Positions 1 through 11,660 of a DNA stretch of 64,000 nucleotides are shown piece after piece. A program made the translations under genes and the position numbers. Source of the stretch: Istiophorus platypterus (Eukaryota; Chordata; Actinopteri; Istiophoriformes; Istiophoridae); NCBI GenBank assembly GCA_016859345.1, contig CM029128.1:19614104-19678103 (forward strand), read 5' to 3'. Within the stretch, counting starts at the first letter, position 1; every line of letters starts with the position of its first letter. The notes under the pieces were generated by a model that saw nothing but the letters and a program-made list of their open reading frames with translations, did not search any database and was not told the origin of the DNA.

Positions 1-1142
1 GCAAACCATGAACATCTGTACATAACTCAATAGCATTTCCCCTGTTTGAGGTCCCATTCTGGCTCAAAGTGTTGGACTGATACCAACACTGACACTGTTG
101 TACTTGGAGTCACATCACTAGTGCCTCCAAAAAAAGCCTTGGAAAGAGATTGAAAGAAGCTCCGTGTCAACAAGTTACCTCTGTACACAGAATCCTAACA
201 ATAGATTCACAAATAAAGGTGAGTAGGACAAGTATCAGTGAACTATGAACCAAGAAACTGCCTGCACAGAGCAGGAGACAGAGGGTAGAAAGAGTGTTTC
301 AAACTGTGCAATAACCTGCAGCACTATCTGCTATCAAAGGGGGTTGGGGTTGGCAGTGGAATAGTTAATGCTTTTTTTATTACTGTGTATGGAAATGTTT
401 GATGTACCTATGAACTGTTGTGATCGTGCTCTCACAGCCAATGGTTTGACCCAACTCATTAAAGCCAGTGATCATGGTCTAGGAGTTAGGAAGATCTTCC
501 CCTGGGATGCTATGGATTGGACTAAGAAGCAACAGAGTTTTCATAGTAAATGTAACAGGCCACACTGCAGCCAGTTACAATAACTATAGTGACAACTCAT
601 TTATCATTGTAATTGCAAGGAGACCTTCTGGTAACTGTCTTGTCAATTTTTACTCTAAATTGAGTATAACAGCAAATTAAATTTGGTGTAGATTATTTTA
701 GGCAAGTGTGCTCTTGTCGGCCAATTTTGCATTTCACTGTCTTTGTGAAATAAACAGTCACCTCAGATTACAAACTTTAAAATGGGAAAAATGAATGGGT
801 GTTAGTCTAGAGGGGCACAAATATCCCTAAGTGCTGAACAGCTATCATGAGTTTGCTGATGAAGGTCAGAAAATTAAATGTGACTCAGGGTTGAGGCACA
901 TAAAAAGTTTGCCAGAGCGCAATGTCATTAAAAAACTTGAAAACACAACTTCGCTGCGGTGGAGTTTTATTTTGTAGTTTTAATAGGACACACATTATGT
1001 ATGATTTGTATATCAATCAATATATTATCTCCTTCTATGTCAACATTATTAACATTATGTAGAAGATCTTTATGCAAAAGGTAACACTTCAGTATCCACT
1101 AGAAGTGATTTTTTTTTCAGAATTACCACTGAAATTAATCAA
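1..1142. other. Intergenic spacer, no gene recognised
   Basis: AT-rich sequence with stop codons in all frames at short spacing. Around positions 50-90 there is a short, worn piece resembling the end of the dispersed repeat described at 22800-23345 (a 'CAAAGTGTTGGACTGA' stretch like the 'CCAAAGTGGTGGACTGA' of the better copies). The last 18 bases, 1125-1142, are the left copy of the target-site duplication of the LINE that follows. Confidence 0.5.
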
Positions 1143-2245
1143 GGATGTTGATAGAGAAGTACAGGGAAGGTCAGAGGGAGCTGCATTGTGTCTTTGTAGA
1201 TCTGGAGAAAGCGTATGACAGGGTGCCCAGAGAGGAACTGTGGTACTGTATGAGGAAGTCTGGAGTGACAGAGAAGTATGTTAGAGTGGTGCAGGACATG
1301 TATGTGGACTGTGGACAGTGGTTAGGTGTGCTGTAGGTGTGACAGAGGAGTTCAAGGTGGAGGTGGGACTGCATCAGGGATCAGCTCTAAGCCCCTTCTT
1401 GTTTGCTATGGTGATGGACAGACTGACAGACGAGGTTAGACAGGAATCTCCATGGACTATGATGTTTGCAGATGACATTGTGATATGTAGTGAGAGCAGG
1501 GAACAGGTGGAGGAGAAGCTTGAGAGGTGGAGATTTGCCCTGGAAAGAAGAGGAATGAAGGTTAGCCGCAGCAAGACACAGTACATGTGAACGAGAGAGG
1601 ACCCAAGTGGAAGAGTGAGGTTACAGGGAGAAGAGATAAAGAAGGTGGAGGATTTTAAGTACTTAGGGTCAACAGTCCAGGCAATGGAGAGTGTGGAAAA
1701 GAGGTGAAGAAGCGTGTGCAGGCAGGCTGGAACGGGTGGAGAAAAGTGTCAGGTGTGATGTGTGATAGAAGAGTTTCAGCTAAAATGAAAGGAAAGGTGT
1801 ACAAAACTGTGGTGAGACCAGCGATGCTGTTTGGTCTAGAGACAGTGCCACTGAGGAAAAGACAGGAGGCAGAGCTGGAGGTAGCAGAGATGAAGATGTT
1901 GAGGTTCTCTGGGAGTGACCAGGATGGATAGGATCAGGAATGAGTACATCAGAGGGACAGCACAAGTTAGAGGTTTTGGAGATAAAGTCAGAGAGGCCAG
2001 ACTGAGATGGTTTGGACATGTCCTGAGAAGAGATAGTGAATATATTGGTAGAAGGATACTGAGTTTTGAACTGCCAGGCAGGAGGCCTAGAGGAAGACCA
2101 AAGAGGAGGTTTATGGATGTAGTGAAAGTGGACATGAAGGTAGTTGGTGTGAGAGAAGAGGACGCAGAAGACAGGGTTAGATGGAGGACACTGATTCGCT
2201 GTGGCGACCCCTAAAGGGAAAAGCCGAAAGAAAAAGAAGAAGAAG
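1143..2245 (+). mobile_element. 5'-truncated LINE retrotransposon (RTE-like reverse transcriptase), decayed
   Basis: This is the 3' part of a non-LTR retrotransposon. Three frames together read as a reverse transcriptase: DLEKAYDRVPREELW near 1197-1241 (palm), HQGSALSPFLF near 1372-1404, and the catalytic FADD box at 1465-1476. The C-terminal part (about 1915-2214) has RLRWFGHVLRRD, GRPRGRPKRR-like basic stretches and ends IRCGDP-stop. This ending, and a short A/G-rich tail (GAAAGAAAAAGAAGAAGAAG), fit RTE-type LINEs of fish; the clade call is from memory. The coding frame is broken at about 1315 (shift), 1588 (TGA), and twice more before 1915, so it is inactive. The element is bracketed by perfect 18-bp direct repeats ACCACTGAAATTAATCAA at 1125-1142 and 2246-2263, the target-site duplication, which fixes both ends. 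It starts inside the reverse transcriptase, so the endonuclease half never arrived. Confidence 0.9.
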
Positions 2246-2263
2246 ACCACTGAAATTAATCAA

Positions 2264-5200
2264 TAAAGTATATGTAATTGTATTTCTATGTATTTAGGAC
2301 TGTTAACCCAAATCTTAACTAAAAACTGTAAGGCTGTGTAATCACCTAATTAGCTGGTGCTCTTCCTTGGCCAACCTCGAAATAAGTTCTGCAATTTATG
2401 GACTTTATTACTTTAAATTTTCAGATTAGGACGTGTATAAGGGAAAAGCAATCAAAACAATACAAGTTATAAAGGATATTTTGGGCATAAACATCACAAG
2501 TGGCATTATGCAGGTCACCAATCAAGAACATATTTTCAGCTTTTTACATGTACATCTACTAAGGATATGGGAATCGATTTGGTTGTTGCATTTGTTTAGG
2601 GGAGGAGAAAACTCTAAATGGAAGACAAGTGCTATGATCTGAATATAGACTGTGTCTTTATATTTTTGGGTCTCAGGAGAAGATGGGACAATCCATTAAT
2701 ATTGTTCTTTCTATTGTTGTTTTGTACTTTTCAGGCCACAAAAGTGAATGGGATGCTAACATGATTTTCCTGTGTTGCATGGAAGTAGAATAGTAGGCTA
2801 TACTTTATGATCCACCTAAAATATGAATATATAATGCTGTTAGCTTATGAAATGAAGTGTTTTGACTCTATTTACTTTAATAGTTGTGTTGATGCAACTA
2901 CTCTATTTTTACAGTAAATAAACAAAACTACCAGCTTGTATGTATGTATCATAATGAAAGTAGCATAAAGAGGACAATTCAGTCATTTAAATCAAAATGT
3001 AAAACAATTATTAACACTAAATTAACACTAACTAAAAGTTGCGACTTAACCAAATTGCAGCAGTGAATCACTCCAGGTCCTGGGTTTGCAAGTCTCCATA
3101 GGCTGCAGGAATCGGCAACCAGGAGTCGAGTCCTGTTTGTATGGTTCTGTAAGGGCCGGTGGTACCTAATGGTCTCAGCAAGCGTGTATCCCTGAGGGGA
3201 AAAATTGATTAGCACTGTCAGCACCTGCACTCCTATAGCAAGCTAAACTTTATCGCACAATACTCAGGTTAGTTTGTTATGCTATTTAAGGGGGTTGCTG
3301 CTTTAATTTAGATGGCTGGCAATCAGATTGGTAACATATAAAAGCAGAGCAAGTGGGAGAAAGTGAAAGCTTTTGCCGGTGTTGAACTTAGAGTGCGCAC
3401 ATATGACTATTTCATTAGTACATATCAGTGTAACCTCAATCTGTATTGAACTAACAAAAATGCCAGCAGAAAACATGAATTCATTCAGTCATTCATTTTT
3501 GACCAGCACCATTTAATGACGATCACACACATGCAATGTACACATCCCAGGCTGTAAATCTTTCAGATGGAAGTTACTTGTAGCTTTATTTACACCACAG
3601 TGGGTCTGTCTCAGCACTTCATCAAACCACATTTTCATGACAACCCTGACCTCCAGAAATTAAATATATGTCCTCCTAATTCATTTTGCCAGGTACATTT
3701 TTACAGAAACAAACTTAACCTTATCCTAGTGCTAAGACTATAACGCAAAACAAGTTTATTCAATCTTTAGATGAGCAGATATTGATATTCTGTAGCCACT
3801 AAACTGGACTTGGCTACAGTGGTACTGGTTGTTGCAAGTGTGCTTCAATACCAAAGCAAATTCTCATTGAACAGGTACTTTGTTTGACATACAGCAGACA
3901 AGCAGCAGCTGTTGCAAAATAAATAACAACAAATAACAAAATGGCTGGATTTGAACTGTTATAGCTTTAAGATGATCCTCCATCTTTTTTGCATTTTTAG
4001 CATAATCGCATAAAGGTTAAGAAAGTTATGAATTCTGTCATATTTTGCAATCTTACTATTATCTTATAGAATACAGTGAAGCAGAATCCTCCAGAGGTTC
4101 CCAAGTCCATGTAAAGGCATTTGTAAAGACAAAGCCAAGCCTCTTCTGTCTGTGGCATTTTCCAGGTCTGAAATTCTTAAAGTTGTGAAGGCATTCTGCA
4201 AGATTCTGAAGAAAAAAGAGATTACTAGTCATGACATACTTCATTCAGTTTAAGATAGCCTAACCTCCACAGTCTCAAATGCCACAGTTCCTGTAAGTCA
4301 CAGATCCCTGCTTATTTGTGCCCTGCAGTTCCTTCAGAGTGGGAAACAGACTTCATCACCCACTGTTACCATCTGCCGGTCTGCACGGACCTGACATGGG
4401 TTAGCAGGTTTTCACATTATGGAGGAGCCCACATGACCTATCAATGTCCATAAGGAAAAAACAAGAAAAGCACAAAATTACTGGAGCAATACACTGATAC
4501 CTCCTATGAACAATTTCATGACAAACCTCTAACACTAACATATGTGTCCTTATCTCGAGGGGATCAAACTTCCATTTAAGAAAGTGATTATGATTCGGGT
4601 AAGAACACTGAGAGTAATTAAAAGAGAGTGTAAAAATAACCCCGAGGCAGTGAGTGCGTGTGGCAGCACCTGTGTGTTTATAAAGTATTCTGATCATTTG
4701 GGAGAAAAAATTTCATTGCATCAATTAAAAAATACCTATTAAAAGTAACTCAGTTAGACTGATATGGCAATATGGGACTTTAATTAAATATCAAACATCT
4801 CTGATAAAGATAATGATATTCATATATAATTTCATTGAATATCCTGAAGGTTAAATTAATGAACCTGCAGCACAAAATAAAACTGTGTGTTCTTCAAACC
4901 GGAATTTTTTAGGCAAGTGGTGGAGAATATTGGTAAAAGTGACGAGAAACTAGAATTTAAAATGTATACATTTTGAGTTTGATTTCAATTCAAACTATCC
5001 GTATGCTTGGTCTACTCCCACAGGCTTTGGTTTGTTTGATTATTGATTATTCTGACAGTTGTTAACCCTTTAAAATATGTCAAAAAATGAAAAAAATATC
5101 CCAAGCGTGACATGACATTTTAAAATTCTGTCTTTAGTAAACTGAAACATATTCGGTTTATAATGATATAAATCAAAGAAAAACTGTCAATTTGTGGCTG

Positions 5201-6289
5201 TAAACAGCAAATGTTTGGCACTATTGCTTAAGTTAATTGAATTACAGATTGTCAAAATTACAATCTAAATGCAGGCAATGAGAGAAAATGAGCTATAATT
5301 TACTTCAGTTTTATTCTGTATCATTCTTTTTTTTTTTACAAATTATAGCTCTATACCTAATGTGAGACTTTTACTACTGTTTAGACGGATTAAGAATCTA
5401 CAGTCATACTAGTGGCTCTATACTTGTGAACAGTGATGCTTTGATTATAAATGCTGAAATCAAAATGCTAACATACTCACACTTATAATTCCAACATGCT
5501 GAAGATTATATTCACAATTGTATTTTGTGTAATAGCATACTAATATGTGCAAATTAGAACTAGTGCTGCGCAGTATACCTTTATCAGAAAGATTTAGCTT
5601 GTCATATGATACCCCATTATATTAGTATTTATTGTTAAAGAATTACAGTGTTTATATAAGAGGCACATTTCCTATGAGTTTCGTTGATTTGTGACAGTAG
5701 GACAGTTTTTGTGATTTTCAGCGCTCTGCTTCTGTGTTTTCAGCTTTCATGGTGAAAAAATAACGGCTGCAAACACAAGTCCTCTTATCGATCCAGTCCA
5801 CAGACACAAGAAGCAAAATATGGAATCAGTTCACTGACATAGCTGACAGTCAGGGCAAGCCCACAGACACCATTAAACCCAGGCAGACAAAGGGAGCCAA
5901 CATGTGTAAACTGACCTGTTCAAAGAATTCGAGAGTAACAGGTTAGCGAGTGTGATAACAGAATTATATCATGCCCATACCCTCAAACATAAGTCAAACT
6001 GGTGTTATTTAATTTGTGACAAGCAAGCTTTTAAACTTTTAAGGGCAATGATATTTGTTGGCTTTAGCCTTTTAGCTAACTTTACAATGTGAGAGCCATC
6101 TGTATATGCAAATGCAAAATTCACACCGGTAATGTTAACTATCATAACTAGCAAGCTGCTAAAAATCATGCATTCACAAGTATACAGTTCAAAACCGGTT
6201 ATAAATGAACACGTTTTGCTCATAATAACTGGTAATTGTAATCTGAGAGTGTGCATTGTTGTCAATAATCATTTCTCTTACAGCACAGA
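2264..6289. other. Intergenic spacer, no gene recognised
   Basis: About 4 kb of AT-rich DNA without a convincing exon. Longer open frames here (for example 4401-4697 minus) have no recognisable domain and no splice context. Near 5563-5620 a 'GTGCTGCGCAGTATACC' stretch resembles the end of a small DNA-transposon-type repeat common in fish, but it is too short to assign. Confidence 0.45.
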
Positions 6290-6850
6290 CCTCTGCAAAG
6301 GAGGAGCCTTGATCTTTGCAACCTTCAGTTGCATTGAGGTGATCCCCTCGCTCTCCTACACAGCAGTGCTCAGCTGAAGGCTTGTGAGTATCCCCACAAT
6401 CATCTAGAAGAGGATCGAGTCGAGTCCCTCTGGGCGTGAGCCCAACTATATCTATACCAATCCACCTCCCGCAGCACCTGCGGCTCATCTCCCCTGGAGA
6501 GCTTAAATACCATGTCCCAGCTTGTCCCAGCTAGCCTGCAATGCCAGGGCCCTGACCCAGCCTGCCACCCAGCTCACAAAGAACCCCAGCCCGATGCCTA
6601 CCCCTGACCATGGCGAGCCTACAGGGTGGTGGTCACATTTAATTTCCCCGGTCTGTCCCAGGCTGGGCCCCATGGACCAAGGCTCTGTCACCAGACTCTT
6701 GCTGGCGAGCTCCCTATTCCAGATGAATTTAGAAATTTGCCCTTCATCAGGTTGTCATAAATTGTTAATTGCTTTTAGTCTGGCCTCTCCCCTTGGACCG
6801 GTTTGCCTTGGGAGACTTTATTAGGAGACCCCAAGAATACAGCCCCCAGG
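6290..6850 (-). mobile_element. Degenerate LINE fragment (endonuclease side)
   Basis: This block is visibly richer in G+C than its surroundings. Read on the minus strand, about 6490-6400, it gives a stretch containing DIVGLTPRGTRLDPLL, which resembles the start of the endonuclease region of LINEs often seen in fish transcripts (a D-I-V-G-L-T box). Further out the minus strand stays open from 6691 to 6503 but without a motif I can name. It has no intact gene. Family assignment is tentative; it could be another repeat class. Confidence 0.4.
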
Positions 6851-8172
6851 ATCCCTGAGACATACAAACCATGTTAAGGTGGCATTTCTCAGAGGAAGAT
6901 GAATCAGAAATCATCAAGGTTTTTAAAATTCATCCTAAAGGAAACGGGCTAATAGTATCCAAACTTTCCCAATATGCCTAGTGTGATAAACTGTTTCTTA
7001 TATTCACCCCCCCAAAAAAAACAGCTTACTTATAAACTGTTTATGTACTGTACTGTAAAATTCATATGTGAGTGGTTTTATTCAAAGAGTTTAAAAACGG
7101 TTTTATTCTGTTCTCATTCCAGTAACATTGAAGTTCATTTTCTAAAGGCACACTCCAGTAAAGATGATTGTATTGAAATGATTATTTATATTAACAACAT
7201 AATGGTTAAGTATGCACCTGTGATATTCCTCCCATTGCTTGAGGTGCTTTGACACCAATCACAACCCATTTTTGATTGTTATTAGCAATGTAAGAAAGAG
7301 CAAAACTCTTCAATAAGATTTTAGACCCTTGGGATTTTAGACCACTGGAACAATCTGTGAAACGAGTGAAAAAGAGCTGTTTGGTCTTGGTTCAGCTGGG
7401 GAGACCAGAAGGCACCAATATCACCCGCTATGTCAATTTATCCGACATTGTCCAGGCCGCAGCCATTGCAACCGCATACTGCATCAATCATCGTATTCCG
7501 TCCATCAATATAAATGCAAATCATAGAGTCTGGTGAAGCTGTGTGGCTTATGACTTAGCAGTAGGCTGTCTATGAAAAATGTTGTGAAATGTCACTGGTT
7601 CATTAAGTTCAAGTGATTCCCAAGACTGGAACAGCGAGCGCAAGGCGATGAGCTGACTCGTCTTTACGCTGTAAAGAGCAACAATATTGCGGGGCCTTGT
7701 TAAGAGGTATAGAGCTGGGACTCCTGCGTCAGACAGCAGCTGTTTGATTTGTCACTTACGGTGAGGTAAACCTGCACAAGGAAACCCTGTGACCTTTGGT
7801 TATTTTATTCAATGTTTATATTCACTGAAAATTTGGGTTTTTTTTCCCACCTTGGTTTATCTTTTCCTTGACTGTCTTTTTTAAACATCTACTTCTTGAT
7901 TCGATTTCTGTCAGTAACATTAGATGATATGTTACCTAGGTTTCAAGGAAATTCTAAATTGGGCAATAAGAATTCAGGAGGAGAAAAAATTTATAGGGGA
8001 ACAGTTTTACGGGGGGGAAATGTTTATGTGCATAATGAAGAGCACATGACTTGAATGACTAATAACTGAAAATGCCCACTGCATATATTCAGGAGAACGC
8101 CTAGCCAGGTCCTGTATGACAAATTAATATTTCACAACATGAATGGGTTTTTGACAAGTTCCTTAGTGATAA
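6851..8172. other. Intergenic spacer, no gene recognised
   Basis: No exon-like frame. The part about 7380-7760 is less AT-rich and has few simple repeats, so it could be conserved non-coding DNA, but nothing in the sequence itself proves that. Confidence 0.4.
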
Positions 8173-8174
8173 GG

Positions 8175-8206
<32 letters not shown>

Positions 8207-8243
8207 TGCAGACGCACACACACACACACGCACACACACACAT

Positions 8244-8308
<65 letters not shown>

Positions 8309-8346
8309 TGCAGACGCACACACACACACACACGCACACACACACA

Positions 8347-8381
<35 letters not shown>

Positions 8382-8462
8382 ACACACACACGCACATGCA
8401 GACGCACACACACACGCACACACACACGTGCACACACACACGCAAACACACACATAAACACA
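8173..8462. repeat. Compound CA microsatellite with higher-order units
   Basis: About 290 bp of (CA)n interrupted by CG, TG and TA dinucleotides. The interruptions are not random: the block CATGCAGACG followed by CA runs, a CG step and CATGCACAC recurs near 8206, 8307 and 8396, so a unit of roughly 90-100 bp has been duplicated inside the microsatellite. Open frames across it (poly Thr-His or Cys-Val) are artefacts of the dinucleotide. Confidence 0.95.
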
Positions 8463-8889
8463 GTGAGGGAGAAGGACTGCTGATAATTATATATGTATTT
8501 TGAAAATTATATTTATTTTTGTGAATTATATTTTCAGTATATTTCAGTGTCAAGATGCTTCGCTTATTTTCAATTCATTTTGAATTTCTAATATAATCCT
8601 TTTTACTTTTTGAAGTTGTTTTGGTAGTTGTTTGTACTACTTGATTTCATCTGTAGAACTGAGAATGAACCGTACATCCCGTACTCTTTCAGTCACTTGT
8701 AGTCACTTTATTTAGTTATAAAAGTGTATTTACCACATTTTGGTTTGAAAATGTCAACAGGGCACTTTGACCGTAAAGCTGTAACTGCATAGAGTTGGTG
8801 TGAGTGTGCAGCAGTGTGTACAATTTTCTCATTTTACTGAGGCTTGGTCAGTACTGTTTTCTTAAAAGGTTTGTTTGGGCTTAATAGAA

Positions 8890-9232
8890 ACACTGTGAAA
8901 TATTTCAACAACTGGCAATGGAACTACCAGCAGAAAGGTGCAAGAAGATTCTAGATGCTACAAGAAATATTTAGAGGCTCTTATGGTTGCCAAAGGTCTT
9001 GCAACCAAATATTAGTGAAAAGTGTGAATATTTGTCTCTGGAGAACATTTTTGTTTGAATTATTTAACTATTATGCAAGTTTTGTTTTTTTGATTTTCTT
9101 TTTTCTGTAACTTCGGGCATATTATTAAAATATTTTGATGATGAAAATTGGTTGATTGGCCTTTGTTTCTGAATATAGTCTTTATTCTGTACTCAAAATT
9201 CAGGGGCGCCAATAATTCCAACCAGGACTGTA
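8890..9232 (+). mobile_element. Tc1/mariner-like transposon remnant (C-terminal end)
   Basis: The stretch 8992-9015 reads KGLATKY-stop, the classic C-terminus of Tc1-type transposases. Upstream, AERCKKILDATRN-like sequence follows in another frame, so the copy is broken. The end at about 9200-9232 (CAGGGGCGCCAATAATTCCA) looks like the inner part of a Tc1 terminal repeat. A second copy of the same family is at 29515-30062, with the same order of blocks. Confidence 0.75.
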
Positions 9233-9239
9233 CACACTA

Positions 9240-9490
9240 AGTCATGTTTCCTTAACTTCAGAGGACATTGCATTGACTTACATTCATTTCTTAGACCCTA
9301 ACCCTAACCACTACTTATCTAACCCTAACCCAATACCTAACCTACACCTAAACTTAGCCCAAGCTTTAACCAAGTCTTCACCCAAAAATTTAATGATTTA
9401 CATAACATGTAGTTGCTTTTTTTTCCCCAGAATGAAGAGTCCCCATAATGTGACTTGGTAATCAGATTTATGTCCCCACAGCAAGAGTAA
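9240..9490 (-). repeat. Interspersed repeat with degenerate TTAGGG-like runs
   Basis: Contains CCCTAACCCTAACC and related runs between a GAGGACATTGCATTGACTTA block and a CCCCATAATGTGACTT block. On the minus strand this order (GTTAGGGTTAGGGTC between 'ATGGGGACTC' and 'AATGTCCTC') matches a second, more decayed copy on the plus strand at 53030-53260. It is therefore an interspersed repeat and not an interstitial telomere. Family name not known to me. Confidence 0.6.
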
Positions 9491-11340
9491 TACGAGTACA
9501 CTTACAAACACACAAACAGAGGGATATCTCATTTCTGCACTTTATCTAGTGGTGGCTAAACTCCAGCCCCAATCAAACAGCCCATTTAAATCACAAACCT
9601 TTCTCTACTCCAGGGATAATTATCCCCATTATTCTATTAATGAAGTAGCACCTGAAAAATCCCTTTAATGTTTTGCCCTCTTTGCATTTCACAGCAGTAA
9701 TATGCCTCCTGTGTTTCAGAAATCAAAAAGCTCTTTTAAAAAAGGTCGTAATGACTGTGTGGGCACTGGTTCAAGCTCCGGAAAAACCAAAGGTCCACCT
9801 GTGTCAAACTGCGGTAACGGAACACTAAACTCCGCCTGCTGATTCACTGAGATTTTAGAATATCAATGCAACAAATTCATAGCCATCTGTTTTGCTTTCT
9901 AGGACTATCAGTATAAAACACAAAAAGAGAGATACAGTTATTGCTCAAATATTAATGAAGTAAAGGTCTTTTCATTCATCATGCCAGCCCCTCCTTCACT
10001 GCCTTCCCCACAGAGGTTTCAGTGGCACGGCAGTCGTCCTCATTTGTTTTGCAAACTAATTCAGGGCTATCAGCAGCCAGGCCCATTAATTAGGTTGGGA
10101 GCAGAGGGAGTTCATCACAACAAGGTCACTGCATGAGCTGTCCATTATTCTCATCCCCCACTGGGGTGTACATTAACATCTTGCCGTTGGCCTTAATCAG
10201 TGAAAACAATACTGATCCAAAGCAGAAATAGCTTTAAATTACTTTGCATTTCAGGATTTTAGTGCAGCTGATAAGTTACTGAAAGAACCAGTTGATCTTT
10301 AAAATAATCTTTGAGTAATTTTCTTTTCTGACTTACCAGATCAGAAATGAATTGTTTCAGCACAGGTTAAAATACTGATTGAATCCTCTGATGTGCATGC
10401 CAAAGACAAACCTAAATGGCTGAACTATAACACATCGATAGAAAACCTGTTTTAGACACTGGAGACTGGGATTCATATCCTGTATCATCCATAGGGTTAG
10501 GTCTTAGCCAGAGGTTTTCATCTGTGAGGTCTGCAGGAGGGGCTGTGGAGGGAGAGTGGTGAGGCAATGATGCTGCATTAGGTGAAAGGGACAGGTGCAT
10601 ATCAGCACTGAAAAATCAAAGGGAAGTTAATTATTGTAGTTGCCCGCTCAGCAACAAGCTCAGCAGATGCCGCAGAAGCAGTGGCTGTAGCACACAGCTG
10701 GCGATAGCAATTAAATCCTTAGTGCCTCATTTATGCAATATGTGTCAAAAATCAGTCTTTCTCAGAATCATGAATCAGTCATGATTTCCAGCTGAGATAA
10801 ATCTCCATAAATCCACTTAGGAATCATTGAAAGATAGCTGCTCCTAATAACTTCAGAACTTGCCTGAGAATCATCAGGTTTTTAAGTTTTCTACAGTATC
10901 AAAGTAATCCACTGAAAGCTGCCTGCACGTCAGTGGGTACATTACTGACAGGATCTGCTAATAACTTCATAAGATTACTTGTAATGGTGCCAGTTTGCCA
11001 AAAAGTAAACAAATAAAGTTAAGTAAAGTTCAAGGAAAGACTGAGGTTTTCTTTAAATATTAAAAAGTAAACGTGTCCTGTCTCAGGCTTTATGTCGGTG
11101 TTGACTTTCAATATTTAACTAAAGCCGTTTTAAGATAACTTTACCCAAGTGCTATAAGGGCCTAAGCACAAACATGAAAACATTAATCATACTTTAGTGA
11201 ACATTTTGCAGAAACCTTTAGTAAGAACATATTGGGCTAATGTCCAACATGTCCTTAGTTCTATTAGTAATATTATTAGCCCTGATGGTAACTATAGTAC
11301 TAACTAGTACTAACTACTAACTATAGCTAGTAGTCCCATT
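9491..11340. other. Intergenic spacer with possible conserved non-coding block
   Basis: No exon recognised. The part 9960-10230 has balanced composition and homeodomain-type ATTAATTAGG cores (about 10084-10096), a look often seen in conserved enhancers, but this is only an impression. The rest is ordinary AT-rich spacer. Confidence 0.4.
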
Positions 11341-11344
11341 ATTG

Positions 11345-11372
11345 TGCTATGCTCTCTCTCCTCCCTCCTGCC

Positions 11373-11411
<39 letters not shown>

Positions 11412-11660
11412 CCGGCTCTCAACCCCCCCCACACACACACACACACACACACACACCACCACCATGAGCCAGGATCTGTTCAATATTTCTACCCGATAAA
11501 GGGAGTTTTTCATTGCCACTGCCACTGTTCATGGGGAAAATGTTGAGTCTCTGTAAATAATAACTATAAAGAGTCTGCTCTATATGAAAAGTGCCCTGAG
11601 ATAACGTTTGTTATGATATGGCGCTATATTAATAAAGTTGAATTGAAACTGAATTGTTAT
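11345..11660 (+). mobile_element. Teleost interspersed retroelement tail (GGCGCTATAT family)
   Basis: From about 11463 the sequence runs CATGAGCCAGGATCTGTTCA, TACCCGATAAAGGGAGTTTT, TGCTCTATATGAAAAGTGCC, GATATGGCGCTATATTAATA and ends in a TTGAATTGAA-type tail, an order I know from a very common fish repeat. Short tandem tails of this kind are typical of LINE or SINE 3' ends. The 5' side is replaced or expanded by a (TC)n run at 11379-11404 and a (CA)n run at 11430-11456. Class is uncertain. Confidence 0.6.

Noticed and set aside
1836..2250. Frames on the minus strand opposite the LINE
   Set aside because: They are shadows of the reverse-transcriptase sense strand, which carries the family motifs.
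8101..8553. Long Cys-Val and Thr-His frames over the CA array (likewise at 31296-31595, 55675-55945 and 59439-60160)
   Set aside because: Dinucleotide repeats stay open in several frames on both strands; there is no coding signal outside the repeat.
9295..9345. Interstitial telomeric repeat (CCCTAA runs)
   Set aside because: The runs are short and imperfect and belong to an interspersed repeat that has a second copy at 53030-53260.
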